A stretch of DNA of 31,062 nt from DASZIT01 sp035948855 (GCA_035948855.1 DASZIT010000094.1:1-31062); one strand, 5' to 3'. Shown: positions 8,022 to 15,136, counted from the first letter of the stretch. A program made the numbers and translations. The notes: generated by a model from the sequence alone, not told the origin.

Positions 8022-8314
8022 TTCTTCTTTACGCCGTTGTCGCGGCGTGTCCTGGCGATTTCTGTCCGTTCACGTTGAGCTTCGGAAGAAACTGCGTGCC
8101 GTGTTCCTAGGCAAATAAGCCTTGCAAACAAAGGAGTTTTTGTCCACGGGAAATGTCGAATTGCCGGTGCAAACCCCGTCGACGCGCCGATTGCGTGTCG
8201 CATTCGGTCGCGTCCGCGAATCGTTTGTGCGCGCCGAAACGCGCAAGGGTCCTTGACCTGGGCCTAAAAACGCATTTTGATTGTTTCTGATTGTGTATCG
8301 CTGTGGAGGTGATT
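8022..8314. promoter_or_regulatory. divergent control region between the coupling ATPase and the HU gene
   Basis: This 293-bp gap holds no convincing gene. It is richer in T and A than its surroundings and contains a short inverted repeat around 8227-8244. A candidate promoter for the HU gene is TTGACC (8253-8258) with a 17-bp spacer to TTTGAT (8276-8281). The HU start is then preceded by GGAGGTGATT. The region between 8040 and 8220 shows T-rich and CG-rich words but no feature I can name. Confidence 0.4.
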
Positions 8315-9025
8315 GTGAACAAGTCACAACTCGTCCGAGCAGTCAGTGAGTCAACGTCGTTGAGTCGCCGGACTGTCGAGGATGTGGTTGACGCCCTGTT
8401 CGATTCGGTCGTCACCGCGGTTCAGTCTGGACGGAAGGTAACGGTAATTGGTTTTGGGACGTTCAACCCGACCGATCGTGCCCCTCGTCTGGGTCGAAAT
8501 CCGCGGACCGGCGCAGCGGTTCCGATCCCGGCGTCGAAAGGTGTCCGGTTCGCCACCAGTTCAGCGTTCAAAAACGCGCTGAACTCCAAGGAGGGAGCAC
8601 CCATGGCAGTGAAGAAAGCTGCGAAGAAGGCAGTCCGAAAGGCCCCGGCCCGGAAGACTGCCGCCAAGAAGACAACCGCCAAGAAGGCAGTGCGCAAGGC
8701 TCCGGCCCGTAAGCGTCCCGCCAAGAAGTCGGCGGCGAAGAAAGCGGTACGCAAGGCTCCGGCCCGTAAGCGTCCCGCCAAGAAGGCAACCGCCAAGAAG
8801 GCAGTGCGCAAGGCTCCGGCCCGGAAGCGCCCCGCCAAGAAGTCGGCGGCGAAGAAGGCAGTCCGCAAGGCTCCGGCCCGGAAGCGCCCCGCCAAGAAGT
8901 CGGCGGCCAAGAAGGCAGTGCGCAAGGCTCCTGCCCGGAAGCGCCCGGCGGCCAAGAAGGCAGTGCGCAAGGCTCCGGCCCGGAAGACTGCCAAGAGGGC
9001 CGTTCGCAAGACAGCCCGCAGGTAA
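8315..9025 (+). CDS. HU family DNA-binding protein with histone H1-like basic tail (HupB-like)
   Basis: This 236-residue protein is a nucleoid protein of the HU/IHF family joined to a long basic tail. Residues 1-90 are the HU fold: NKSQLVRAVSESTSLSRRTVEDVVDALFDSV (helices, landmarks only), GFGTFNP in the arm region and RNPRTGAAVPIPASKGVRF. From residue 97 the chain is almost only Ala, Lys, Arg and Pro, arranged as 19-residue repeats built on KKAVRKAPARK. Mycobacterial HupB has a comparable PAKK/KAAK tail that compacts and bridges DNA. The GTG start at 8315 is chosen because GGAGGTGATT sits directly upstream. A second in-frame start with an excellent ribosome binding site occurs at the HU/tail boundary (see the nested entry). 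A strong terminator follows. The gene lies next to the relaxase/coupling pair, but whether they are linked in function is unknown. Confidence 0.88.
   Translation: MNKSQLVRAVSESTSLSRRTVEDVVDALFDSVVTAVQSGRKVTVIGFGTFNPTDRAPRLGRNPRTGAAVPIPASKGVRFATSSAFKNALNSKEGAPMAVKKAAKKAVRKAPARKTAAKKTTAKKAVRKAPARKRPAKKSAAKKAVRKAPARKRPAKKATAKKAVRKAPARKRPAKKSAAKKAVRKAPARKRPAKKSAAKKAVRKAPARKRPAAKKAVRKAPARKTAKRAVRKTARR
8588..8605 (+). promoter_or_regulatory. internal ribosome binding site and ATG at the HU/tail boundary
   Basis: AAGGAGGG (8588-8595) lies 7 nt before an in-frame ATG at 8603. This is the strongest Shine-Dalgarno/ATG pair seen in the window, and it falls exactly where the HU fold ends. It predicts a second product from the same frame. 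Confidence 0.65.
8603..9025 (+). CDS. putative nested gene: free histone H1-like Lys/Ala-rich protein
   Basis: If translation starts at the internal ATG (8603), it gives a 140-residue protein made almost wholly of Lys, Ala, Arg and Pro, similar in composition to bacterial histone H1-like proteins (Hc1/AlgP-like tails). Such proteins bind and condense DNA without sequence specificity. Two readings are possible: the ribosome binding site is a relic of two genes that fused when the HU stop codon was lost, or both the long HU-tail form and the short tail-only form are made. The sequence alone cannot decide between them, but the spacing and strength of the site argue for use. Confidence 0.45.
   Translation: MAVKKAAKKAVRKAPARKTAAKKTTAKKAVRKAPARKRPAKKSAAKKAVRKAPARKRPAKKATAKKAVRKAPARKRPAKKSAAKKAVRKAPARKRPAKKSAAKKAVRKAPARKRPAAKKAVRKAPARKTAKRAVRKTARR
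8624..8953 (+). repeat. 57-bp tandem repeats encoding the basic tail
   Basis: Five units of 57 bp (8624-8680, 8681-8737, 8738-8794, 8795-8851, 8852-8908) are followed by a shortened 45-bp unit (8909-8953) and a final diverged unit to the stop codon. Each encodes KKAVRKAPARK plus RPAKKSAA or close variants (TAAKKTTA, RPAKKATA). Units differ by a few synonymous changes, which suggests expansion by unequal recombination or slippage and likely length variation between strains. Confidence 0.9.
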
Positions 9026-9058
9026 CTGATCGACGGCTCCGCCGTGTTCAGATGACGT

Positions 9059-9086
9059 ACAGCAGGGGCCATCCGGCCCCTGCTGT
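9059..9086. terminator. bidirectional hairpin terminator between HU and the PIG-L gene
   Basis: A perfect 12-bp stem (9059-9070 with 9075-9086) and a 4-nt loop lie between two convergent genes, 33 bases after the HU stop and just before the end of the PIG-L gene. The stem is strong enough to serve both strands, although no T-run follows. Confidence 0.7.
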
Positions 9087-9090
9087 CGTC

Positions 9091-9915
9091 TTACAGGTTG
9101 GTGATCAGGTGGAACGCCTCGCCGACCGGAAGTGCGGCGAGGGCGCCGTGGTCGGCCAGCTGGCGACTCACCTTGGCCGCGAATGCCTCGACCGCCGGGG
9201 ATCCCGTTGCTGACGTTCCCGCCTCGAGCCCCATGGTCGTTACCCCTTGGCTGGCGTGGCACAACAGCGCCTGGATCTTGGTCGATTCGAACCCGGCGAC
9301 GTCTTCGACGTGGTTGGGAAGGTCAGCCTCGAAGAGCAACAGCGCCTGTGGGCGGTGGGGGGCGAGGCCGAGATCGGGGAAGAAGTGTGGGTCTCGGGCT
9401 GCTACCAGCGCGTCGAGGCTGAGAAAGCCGGCGTTCCGATGGTCGGGGTGGAGCCGGTAGCGCCTCCACGGATCGTGGGCGAGCACCACCACCGGGTTCA
9501 GCCGCCGGATCACCGACGCCACCTCTCGCCGCTCGGTCGGGCCGTTGACCAGCTCGCCGTCCACCCTTCCCAGAAACAGCACCCGGTCGGGGGAATCGCC
9601 GGCGTCCGCTCCGTCGATGACCGCGGCGGCCGCTCGGGATTCCATCGCTCGGGCGGCGACCAGCGCGGCCAGATCCTCATCGGGATCCCAACTTCCCTTG
9701 GACCCGTCGGTGAGCACCAGGTGGTGCACCTGGCATCCGGCTTCGGCCCATTTCGCCAGCGTGGCTCCGCAGCCGAACTCGATGTCATCGGGGTGGGCGC
9801 CGATGGCCAGCGCCGAGGTTGGGATGGCCAGGTTCGTCGTTACCGGTCCGCCGGTGAGCAGATCGCCGACCGGGAGACCGCGGGGCTGAGGTCCTTCGTC
9901 GCTACCGCCGCTCAC
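9091..9915 (-). CDS. PIG-L family zinc deacetylase (MshB/LmbE-like)
   Basis: This 274-residue protein belongs to the LmbE/PIG-L family of zinc-dependent N-acetylglucosaminyl deacetylases, which includes MshB and Mca of mycothiol metabolism and BshB. The metal-binding AHPDDIEFGCG motif is at 40-50 and the second motif, LHPDHRNAG, at about 155-163. Its GTG start at 9915 overlaps the stop codon of the upstream cofC gene (GTGA), so it is translationally coupled. The first ~25 residues precede the usual family start; an internal start is possible but the overlap favours this one. The exact substrate cannot be read from the sequence: mycothiol-related amidase, antibiotic or cell-envelope sugar deacetylase are all possible. 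It ends at the shared terminator with the HU gene. Confidence 0.83.
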   Translation of the reverse strand: MSGGSDEGPQPRGLPVGDLLTGGPVTTNLAIPTSALAIGAHPDDIEFGCGATLAKWAEAGCQVHHLVLTDGSKGSWDPDEDLAALVAARAMESRAAAAVIDGADAGDSPDRVLFLGRVDGELVNGPTERREVASVIRRLNPVVVLAHDPWRRYRLHPDHRNAGFLSLDALVAARDPHFFPDLGLAPHRPQALLLFEADLPNHVEDVAGFESTKIQALLCHASQGVTTMGLEAGTSATGSPAVEAFAAKVSRQLADHGALAALPVGEAFHLITNL

Positions 9916-10541
9916 GGGAGGGCGGTGGCCGGCGCGGTGGAGACCGGGATCACATCGGCGGGCTCGTCGATGTCCCAGGCCAGGTCCGGGCGATCGAGGA
10001 TATGGACGGGAAGCCCGGTGCGAGCCGCCTCCACCCGGTGACGGGCGAACGAACCCGGCCCGTAGGAGAACCGGAACCCGGCGTCGGCAGGAATGGCGAT
10101 GACATTGGTGCCGTTGCCGAACCGGTCGGGTACCAACGTCACTCCGGGAGCGGCTCCGACCGACGGGAGATCCGACGCCCGGGGGAGATCGGCGTGGGCC
10201 ACCGTCACCTGGATCACGCCACGCTCGGCCAGATGCTCGACGCCCGCCTCCACCGCTCCGTTCAGGCCTCTCCCCGGTTCCCAGACGACCAGCGCGCCGT
10301 GCGACCGGGCCCAGGCGGCGACTTCGTTGTCGTCACAGACGACCGCCACCGGTAGGGGGAACGCGGCCGCCACCACCCGGTCGGCCATCGCCGCCGCCAG
10401 TGCGGCCCGCTCGCTTTCGTTCAAGGCGGCGTCGAGGCGACCCTTGGCGTCCCGGAATGCCTTGACCGGCACCAGCACGGCTCGAGGACCGAATGGCAAT
10501 GCGCCAGCTTGGAACCGCATTCGCTGGTCGATGCCTGCCAT
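9912..10541 (-). CDS. cofC: 2-phospho-L-lactate/phosphoenolpyruvate guanylyltransferase (F420 biosynthesis)
   Basis: CofC/FbiD transfers GMP from GTP to 2-phospholactate or phosphoenolpyruvate, the step that supplies the side chain of coenzyme F420. The 209-residue protein begins its fold with AVLVPVKAFRDAKGRL (family LVPVKxxxxAKxRL), has VVCDDNEVAAWA in the next strand, VTVAHADLPRA as the DxD-like metal site, and VPDRFGNGTNVIAI, a family hallmark. The ATG at 10541 is chosen because a TACACT hexamer lies 6 nt upstream, suggesting a leaderless transcript; the open frame continues to 10826 but that part is Arg/Pro-rich antisense to gpsA. It is divergent from gpsA and coupled to a PIG-L deacetylase. 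The other F420 genes (cofD/fbiA, cofE/fbiB, fbiC) are not in the window. Confidence 0.85.
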   Translation of the reverse strand: MAGIDQRMRFQAGALPFGPRAVLVPVKAFRDAKGRLDAALNESERAALAAAMADRVVAAAFPLPVAVVCDDNEVAAWARSHGALVVWEPGRGLNGAVEAGVEHLAERGVIQVTVAHADLPRASDLPSVGAAPGVTLVPDRFGNGTNVIAIPADAGFRFSYGPGSFARHRVEAARTGLPVHILDRPDLAWDIDEPADVIPVSTAPATALP

Positions 10542-10547
10542 TTCGTC

Positions 10548-10553
10548 AGTGTA
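10548..10553 (-). promoter_or_regulatory. -10 element for a leaderless cofC transcript
   Basis: The minus strand reads TACACT (TANNNT), with 6 nt to the ATG at 10541. It shares the 65-bp divergent spacer with the gpsA promoter. Confidence 0.4.
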
Positions 10554-10593
10554 GAGGTGTCCTGCAGGGCCACCGCCGCTCGACCCTGGCGCA

Positions 10594-10599
10594 TAGTGT
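10594..10599 (+). promoter_or_regulatory. -10 element for a leaderless gpsA transcript
   Basis: TAGTGT (TANNNT) lies 7 nt before the ATG at 10607; there is no Shine-Dalgarno sequence in between. It faces the cofC -10 element across a gap of 40 bp. Confidence 0.45.
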
Positions 10600-10606
10600 G
10601 GCTCCA

Positions 10607-11614
10607 ATGTCAGAGAAAGTTGCTGTGATCGGCGCAGGCTCGTGGGGGACGACGGTGGCGACGTTGGCGGTAGGTAACGCCGCCACCGTCCTGTGGGCTC
10701 GGGATCCGGAGCTGGCGGAGACCGTCCGGACCGATCACCGGAACCCGACCTATCTCCCCGATTTCTTGCTTCCCGATGCCCTCGACGCCACCCACGACAT
10801 CGGCGAGGCGGTGTCGGGCGCCTCACTGGTGATCATGGCCGTCCCCTCCCACGGGTTCCGGGCGGTGGCCACCGACCTGGCCGAAGTACTTGTGAAGGGC
10901 ACCCCGGTCCTCAGCCTCACCAAGGGCCTGGAGCAGGGGAGCCAGCTGCGGATGACCCAGCTGCTGGCCGAGGTGATCCCCGACAGCCCCACCGGCATGC
11001 TGACCGGTCCCAACCTGGCCGCCGAAGTGGCTGCCGGCCAGCCGACCGCCGGGGTGGTGGCGCTGGCCGACCCCAACCAGGCCCGTTGGGTGCAGTCCCT
11101 GCTGATGTCCAAGACCTTCCGGGTGTACACCAACGCCGACGTCATCGGCTGCGAGATTGCCGGCGCCCTCAAGAACGTGCTGGCGGTGGCGGCCGGGATC
11201 TCGGACGGCCTGGGGTTCGGCGACAACTCCCGGGCGGCAATGATCACCCGAGGGCTGGCCGAAATGGCCCGGTTCGGGATGAAGCTGGGTGGCGAGCTCA
11301 TTACTTTCGGCGGCCTCGCCGGGGTCGGGGATCTGGTTGCCACCTGCACCAGTTCGAAGAGCCGCAATCACACCGTCGGGGTGGCACTGGGCCAGGGACG
11401 GACGCTGGCCGACGTGATGGGTGAGATGCGGATGGTGGCCGAAGGCGTGAAGACCGCCCGACCCATGGTCGAGCTGGCCGCGTCGGTCGACGTGGAAGTC
11501 CCCATCGCCACCCAGGTTGCCGACATGATCGACGGGATCCGGAGCCCGGCGGAGGCGATCGCCGCGCTGATGGAGCGGCCGGCCACCTCCGAGTTCCGGG
11601 ATTTGACGCCGTGA
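10607..11614 (+). CDS. gpsA: NAD(P)-dependent glycerol-3-phosphate dehydrogenase
   Basis: GpsA reduces dihydroxyacetone phosphate to sn-glycerol 3-phosphate in the cytosol, the entry point to phospholipid synthesis. The 335-residue length is typical. The Rossmann motif VIGAGSWGTT is at 7-16, the VIMAVPSH segment at 75-82, LTKGLE at 104-109, GPNLAAEV at 134-141 and the catalytic Lys in GALKNVLAVAAG (Lys189). FGGLAGVGDLVATCTSSKSRN near the C-terminal helical domain is the family signature around the active site. The upstream frame opens at 10493 but would read through the promoter and cofC, so the ATG at 10607 is used. Its stop overlaps the start of the adenylate cyclase gene (GTGA), making it the first gene of a coupled cluster. 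Confidence 0.95.
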   Translation: MSEKVAVIGAGSWGTTVATLAVGNAATVLWARDPELAETVRTDHRNPTYLPDFLLPDALDATHDIGEAVSGASLVIMAVPSHGFRAVATDLAEVLVKGTPVLSLTKGLEQGSQLRMTQLLAEVIPDSPTGMLTGPNLAAEVAAGQPTAGVVALADPNQARWVQSLLMSKTFRVYTNADVIGCEIAGALKNVLAVAAGISDGLGFGDNSRAAMITRGLAEMARFGMKLGGELITFGGLAGVGDLVATCTSSKSRNHTVGVALGQGRTLADVMGEMRMVAEGVKTARPMVELAASVDVEVPIATQVADMIDGIRSPAEAIAALMERPATSEFRDLTP

Positions 11615-12960
11615 GCGACGGCACCATGCCGCCGGGCGACGACAACCGCCCCCCCGATTCTTCCGCCTCTCCCAACGGCTCCGCAGCCGACCAGCCGCCG
11701 GCCATCGATCCCGAGCGCCGGGCCCAGGCCCTGGCCCGGGTTCGCTCCCTGCTCCTCGCGCTCGGCACCACCGAGGAAGAGATCGATCAGGCCGTCGCCG
11801 ACGATGTCATCGACCTGCTGGTGGTGGATCGGATGTTGCTCCCCGCCGAGCGCCGGATGACCCAGGCCGAAGTGTTGGCGATGACCGGGATGGAGGTGGA
11901 GCCGGCCCGCCGTATCTGGAGGGCGCTGGGCTTCCTGGACGTCGACGAGGATGACCGTTCTTTCACCGACATGGACGTCGAGGCCCTGGAGCTGTTCAAG
12001 GGGCTCACCAGTGTGGGAGCCGCCGACCTCGATTCGTCGCTCCAGATGATCAGGGTCATCGGGTCGTCGATGGCCCGTATCGCCGAGGCCACCACCGCCC
12101 GGGGAACCACACCGGTGATCGAATCGTCGGGGGACAGTGTCATCGACGCTGACCGGTTCTCCCGGGTGCTCAGCGTGTCCCTTCCGACCATGGCCCGGCT
12201 CCTCGAGTTCGTGTGGCGTCGTCATCTCCAGGCGGCCACCCGGCGCGAGATGCTGATCCGGACCCGGGGGACAGTGAAAGGGATCAGCCCGGTGATGGCG
12301 GTCGGCTTCGTCGACATGGTGGGGTACACCATGCTCAGCCAGCACCTCGCCGACAGTGAGCTGGCCGCAGTGGTGGCCCGGTTCGAAGAGTTGGCCCGGG
12401 ACACGGTGACCTCGCTCGGCGGTCGGGTGGTGAAGATGATCGGCGATGAAGCGATGTTCGTGGTGGCCACCGCGGCCGACGCCGCTCGCATCGGCATGCG
12501 GCTGGCCGAGGCGTATGCCGACGACGAGCTCCTCTCCGACGTGCGGGTGGCCCTGTCGGTGGGGCCGGTGTTGCTCCAGGACGGTGACTACTACGGACCG
12601 GTGGTCAACGTGGCCAGTCGGCTGGTCGGGATCGCCAACCCGGGGACGGTGCTGATGACCGACGAGTTCTACAAGGCCATCCAGCAGGAGACAGAGGGAG
12701 AGTTCGTCGGTCACGCGCTTCGGCCCCGCAACCTGAAGGGAATCGGGTGGGTGCAGGTCTGGAAGCTGTCACGGGTGGGGAGCCAGCCGGGGGCCGACCA
12801 GCGTCGAAACCTCAGGTGGGAACGGTTCGGCGAGGTCATCCGCGAGATCGATGAGCTGCGCAACAAGGGGGAGAAGTTGATGGTGGAGCGCCAGCGCCGC
12901 TCGACCGAGGAGCAGGCGGCTCGGGAGCGCCAACACCCGGCCGGGGGCGCCGACGAGTGA
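11611..12960 (+). CDS. class III adenylate cyclase with N-terminal regulatory domain (Rv1264-like)
   Basis: This 449-residue cytosolic protein has a C-terminal class III nucleotidyl cyclase domain (about 225-390) that would form cAMP as a homodimer. Visible active-site residues are Asp235 in GFVDMVGYT and Asp279 in MIGDEAM (two metal ligands), Lys275 (purine recognition, favouring ATP over GTP), and Asn333 and Arg337 in VVNVASRL (transition-state binding). Residues ~35-220 look like the helical regulatory domain of the pH-sensing mycobacterial cyclase Rv1264, with LLALGTTEEEID and DVIDLLVVDRMLLP near its start. The first ~30 residues are Pro/Ser-rich and disordered, and the last ~50 form a charged coiled-coil tail (EVIREIDELRNKGEKLMVE). 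It overlaps gpsA at its start and cobQ at its end by 4 nt each. The resemblance to Rv1264 is from memory of the family, so the pH-sensing role is an inference. Confidence 0.85.
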   Translation: MSDGTMPPGDDNRPPDSSASPNGSAADQPPAIDPERRAQALARVRSLLLALGTTEEEIDQAVADDVIDLLVVDRMLLPAERRMTQAEVLAMTGMEVEPARRIWRALGFLDVDEDDRSFTDMDVEALELFKGLTSVGAADLDSSLQMIRVIGSSMARIAEATTARGTTPVIESSGDSVIDADRFSRVLSVSLPTMARLLEFVWRRHLQAATRREMLIRTRGTVKGISPVMAVGFVDMVGYTMLSQHLADSELAAVVARFEELARDTVTSLGGRVVKMIGDEAMFVVATAADAARIGMRLAEAYADDELLSDVRVALSVGPVLLQDGDYYGPVVNVASRLVGIANPGTVLMTDEFYKAIQQETEGEFVGHALRPRNLKGIGWVQVWKLSRVGSQPGADQRRNLRWERFGEVIREIDELRNKGEKLMVERQRRSTEEQAARERQHPAGGADE

Positions 12961-14465
12961 AGGGCGGCCTCCTGGTCGCCGGGACCACCTCGGACGCGGG
13001 AAAGTCGTTGGTCACCGCGGGTATCTGCCGGTGGCTGGCCCGCCGGGGCGTGCAGGTGGCGCCATTCAAGGCGCAGAACATGTCCAACAACTCGATGGTC
13101 TGCCCCGACGGGTCGGAAATCGGGCGGGCCCAGTGGTTGCAGGCGCTGGCCGCCGGGGTGGTGCCGGAAGCGGCCATGAATCCGGTGCTTCTCAAACCGG
13201 GAAGCGACCGGCGGTCCCATGTGGTGCTGATGGGCCAGCCGTTTGGCGAGGTGTCGGCCACCGATTGGACCACCGGCCGGTCCGCCTTGGCCGAAGCGGC
13301 GTTCGCGGCGTTCGACGATCTGCGGTCGCGGTACGACGTGGTGATCGCCGAGGGAGCCGGCAGCCCCACCGAGATCAATCTGCGATCCGGAGACTTCGTG
13401 AACATGGGACTGGCCCGACGAGCGGGCCTTCCGGTGGTGGTGGTCGGGGATATCGACCGCGGTGGGGTGCTGGCCGCCATGTTCGGCACCCTGGCCCTGC
13501 TGTCGGCCGAGGACCAGGCGCGGGTGGCGGGCTGGGTGGTCAACAAGTTCCGTGGCCAGCAGCGCTTGCTCGACCCGGGTCTCGAGTCGTTGGCCCGGGT
13601 GACCGGTCGCCCGGTGCTCGGTGTGATCCCGTGGTTGGACGAGGTGTGGATCGACGCCGAGGATGCCCTGGCCGTTGCCGGGTGGTCCAACCCATCGCCG
13701 GTGGTCGGCCCCACCCTGCGGATCGCGGTCGTCCGACTGCCTCGGGTGTCCAACGCCACCGACGTCGATGCCCTGGCCGCCGAACCCGGGGTCGCCGTCA
13801 CCGTCACCGCCGATCCGGATGTGGTGGCGTCCGCCGATCTGGCCGTCCTGCCCGGTAGCCGAGCCACCGTCGACGATCTGGACTGGCTGCGCCGGCAGGG
13901 CCTGGCTGATGCCCTGCGCACTCGGGCGGCCGCCGGTCGGCCGGTACTGGGTATCTGTGGGGGATACCAGATGCTGGCCACCACCCTGGACGATCTCATC
14001 GAGTCGGGCCGTGGACAGGTGGCCGGGCTGGGTCTATTGCCGACCCGAGTCGCCTTCGACAAGGAAAAGCATCTCGGGACGCGGTCCGGCACCTGGAGGG
14101 ATGCCGCGGTGAGCGCCTATCAGATCCACCATGGGGTCGCCGTCCTCGATGGAGAAGATCCCCGGGCAAAGGACGCCGAACCCTTTCTCGGGGGCTTCCG
14201 ACATCAGAGCGTGTGGGGGTCCATGTGGCACGGCACCTTCGAGAACGACGGGTTCCGACGGGCGTGGTTGCGCGAGGTGGCCGCCCAGGCCCGGGTCGAG
14301 TGGCTGCCGTCGGACGGCTCCACCGGTTTCCGGGCCCGGCGCGACGCCATGCTCGACCGATTGGCTGAGGCCATCGACCAGCATCTCGACACCGAGGGTC
14401 TGCTCCGCATCATCGAGGATGGTCCCGGCTCCGGGCTCCCGTTCATTCCGCCGGGCGCGCCCTGA
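12957..14465 (+). CDS. cobQ: cobyric acid synthase (adenosylcobyrinate a,c-diamide amidotransferase)
   Basis: CobQ amidates four carboxyl groups of adenosylcobyrinic acid a,c-diamide using glutamine and ATP, late in cobalamin synthesis. The 502-residue chain has an N-terminal P-loop-like AGTTSDAGKS (8-17), the family-specific PFKAQNMSNNS (36-46) and VVGDIDRGGV (162-171), and a C-terminal class I glutaminase domain with Cys334 in GICGGYQML and His425 in WHGTFEN. The GTG start at 12957 overlaps the cyclase stop codon. No other cobalamin gene is adjacent, so it is separated from its pathway and possibly co-regulated with gpsA and the cyclase. It ends 28 bp before a glyoxalase-like gene. Confidence 0.95.
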   Translation: MKGGLLVAGTTSDAGKSLVTAGICRWLARRGVQVAPFKAQNMSNNSMVCPDGSEIGRAQWLQALAAGVVPEAAMNPVLLKPGSDRRSHVVLMGQPFGEVSATDWTTGRSALAEAAFAAFDDLRSRYDVVIAEGAGSPTEINLRSGDFVNMGLARRAGLPVVVVGDIDRGGVLAAMFGTLALLSAEDQARVAGWVVNKFRGQQRLLDPGLESLARVTGRPVLGVIPWLDEVWIDAEDALAVAGWSNPSPVVGPTLRIAVVRLPRVSNATDVDALAAEPGVAVTVTADPDVVASADLAVLPGSRATVDDLDWLRRQGLADALRTRAAAGRPVLGICGGYQMLATTLDDLIESGRGQVAGLGLLPTRVAFDKEKHLGTRSGTWRDAAVSAYQIHHGVAVLDGEDPRAKDAEPFLGGFRHQSVWGSMWHGTFENDGFRRAWLREVAAQARVEWLPSDGSTGFRARRDAMLDRLAEAIDQHLDTEGLLRIIEDGPGSGLPFIPPGAP

Positions 14466-14493
14466 ACCCGTTGAGGTCCGGGCGGCCAGACTG

Positions 14494-15129
14494 ATGCCCG
14501 TGAGCCGGCTGGTCCAGGCCATCATCCTGGTGGAGGACCTCAACGTCGCCCGGCAACGGATGACCGCGCTCGGCTTCGCGACCGAGGACGGGGGTCGCCA
14601 CCCAGGTCGGGGTACGGCCAACCTGATCGTGCCGTTCGGAGACGAGTATCTCGAACTACTGGCCGTGGTCGATGCGCGCGAGGCCCGGGCCTCGCGGCAA
14701 GGCCGACCGGTCCACGACGCCCTGTCCCGGCGGGGACCGGGTTTGGCCCGTTGGTCGCTGGAGTCGTCCGACATCGAGGCAACGGCCGGACGGTTGGGGC
14801 TCCCGGTGGAGCGAAGGCAGCGGATCCGCCCGGACGCCGAAACCGTCCACTGGCGGGCGGTCGGGGTCGATGAGGCCTGGGCCCAACCCTGGCGGTGCGC
14901 CTTCATGGCCTGGGATGACCCCTGGCTCCACCCGGCCCGGCGAGGGACGAGCCACCCGAACGGGGCCCTCGGTTTCGCGGCTCTCGAAGTGAGCGTTCCC
15001 AGTGAAGCGGAATTGGTCTCCTGGATCGGCGAAGGCCCGCCACCCAAAGTCGAAGTCCGCACCGGGCCGGACGTCGGCCCGGGCAAGCTGGTGGTCTCGA
15101 CTGCTTCCGGCCAGCTCGAAATCGATTGA
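14494..15129 (+). CDS. VOC/glyoxalase-like domain protein
   Basis: This 211-residue protein resembles the glyoxalase-like (VOC superfamily) group. It begins RLVQAIILVEDLNVARQRMTALGF, the classical first beta-alpha-beta unit of that fold, and continues with NLIVPFGDEYLELLAVVD, in which Glu residues may take part in metal binding, and later CAFMAWDD. Family members are dioxygenases, lyases or isomerases, or simply small-molecule binders; nothing here identifies the substrate. The ATG at 14494 follows cobQ by 28 bp, and a GTG two codons later is an alternative. It is the last gene of the gpsA cluster and converges with the alpha-mannosidase gene, with only 7 bp between the stop codons and no visible terminator. 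Confidence 0.7.
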   Translation: MPVSRLVQAIILVEDLNVARQRMTALGFATEDGGRHPGRGTANLIVPFGDEYLELLAVVDAREARASRQGRPVHDALSRRGPGLARWSLESSDIEATAGRLGLPVERRQRIRPDAETVHWRAVGVDEAWAQPWRCAFMAWDDPWLHPARRGTSHPNGALGFAALEVSVPSEAELVSWIGEGPPPKVEVRTGPDVGPGKLVVSTASGQLEID

Positions 15130-15136
15130 CCCGAGG

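Noticed and set aside
8624..8953. CRISPR array
   Set aside because: The 57-bp units are head-to-tail without spacers and are in-frame protein repeats.
8422..9072. Minus-strand frame opposite the HU tail encoding Phe/Leu/Arg/Ala repeats
   Set aside because: It is the reverse reading of the Lys/Ala repeats; the plus strand has the HU fold, ribosome binding site and terminator.
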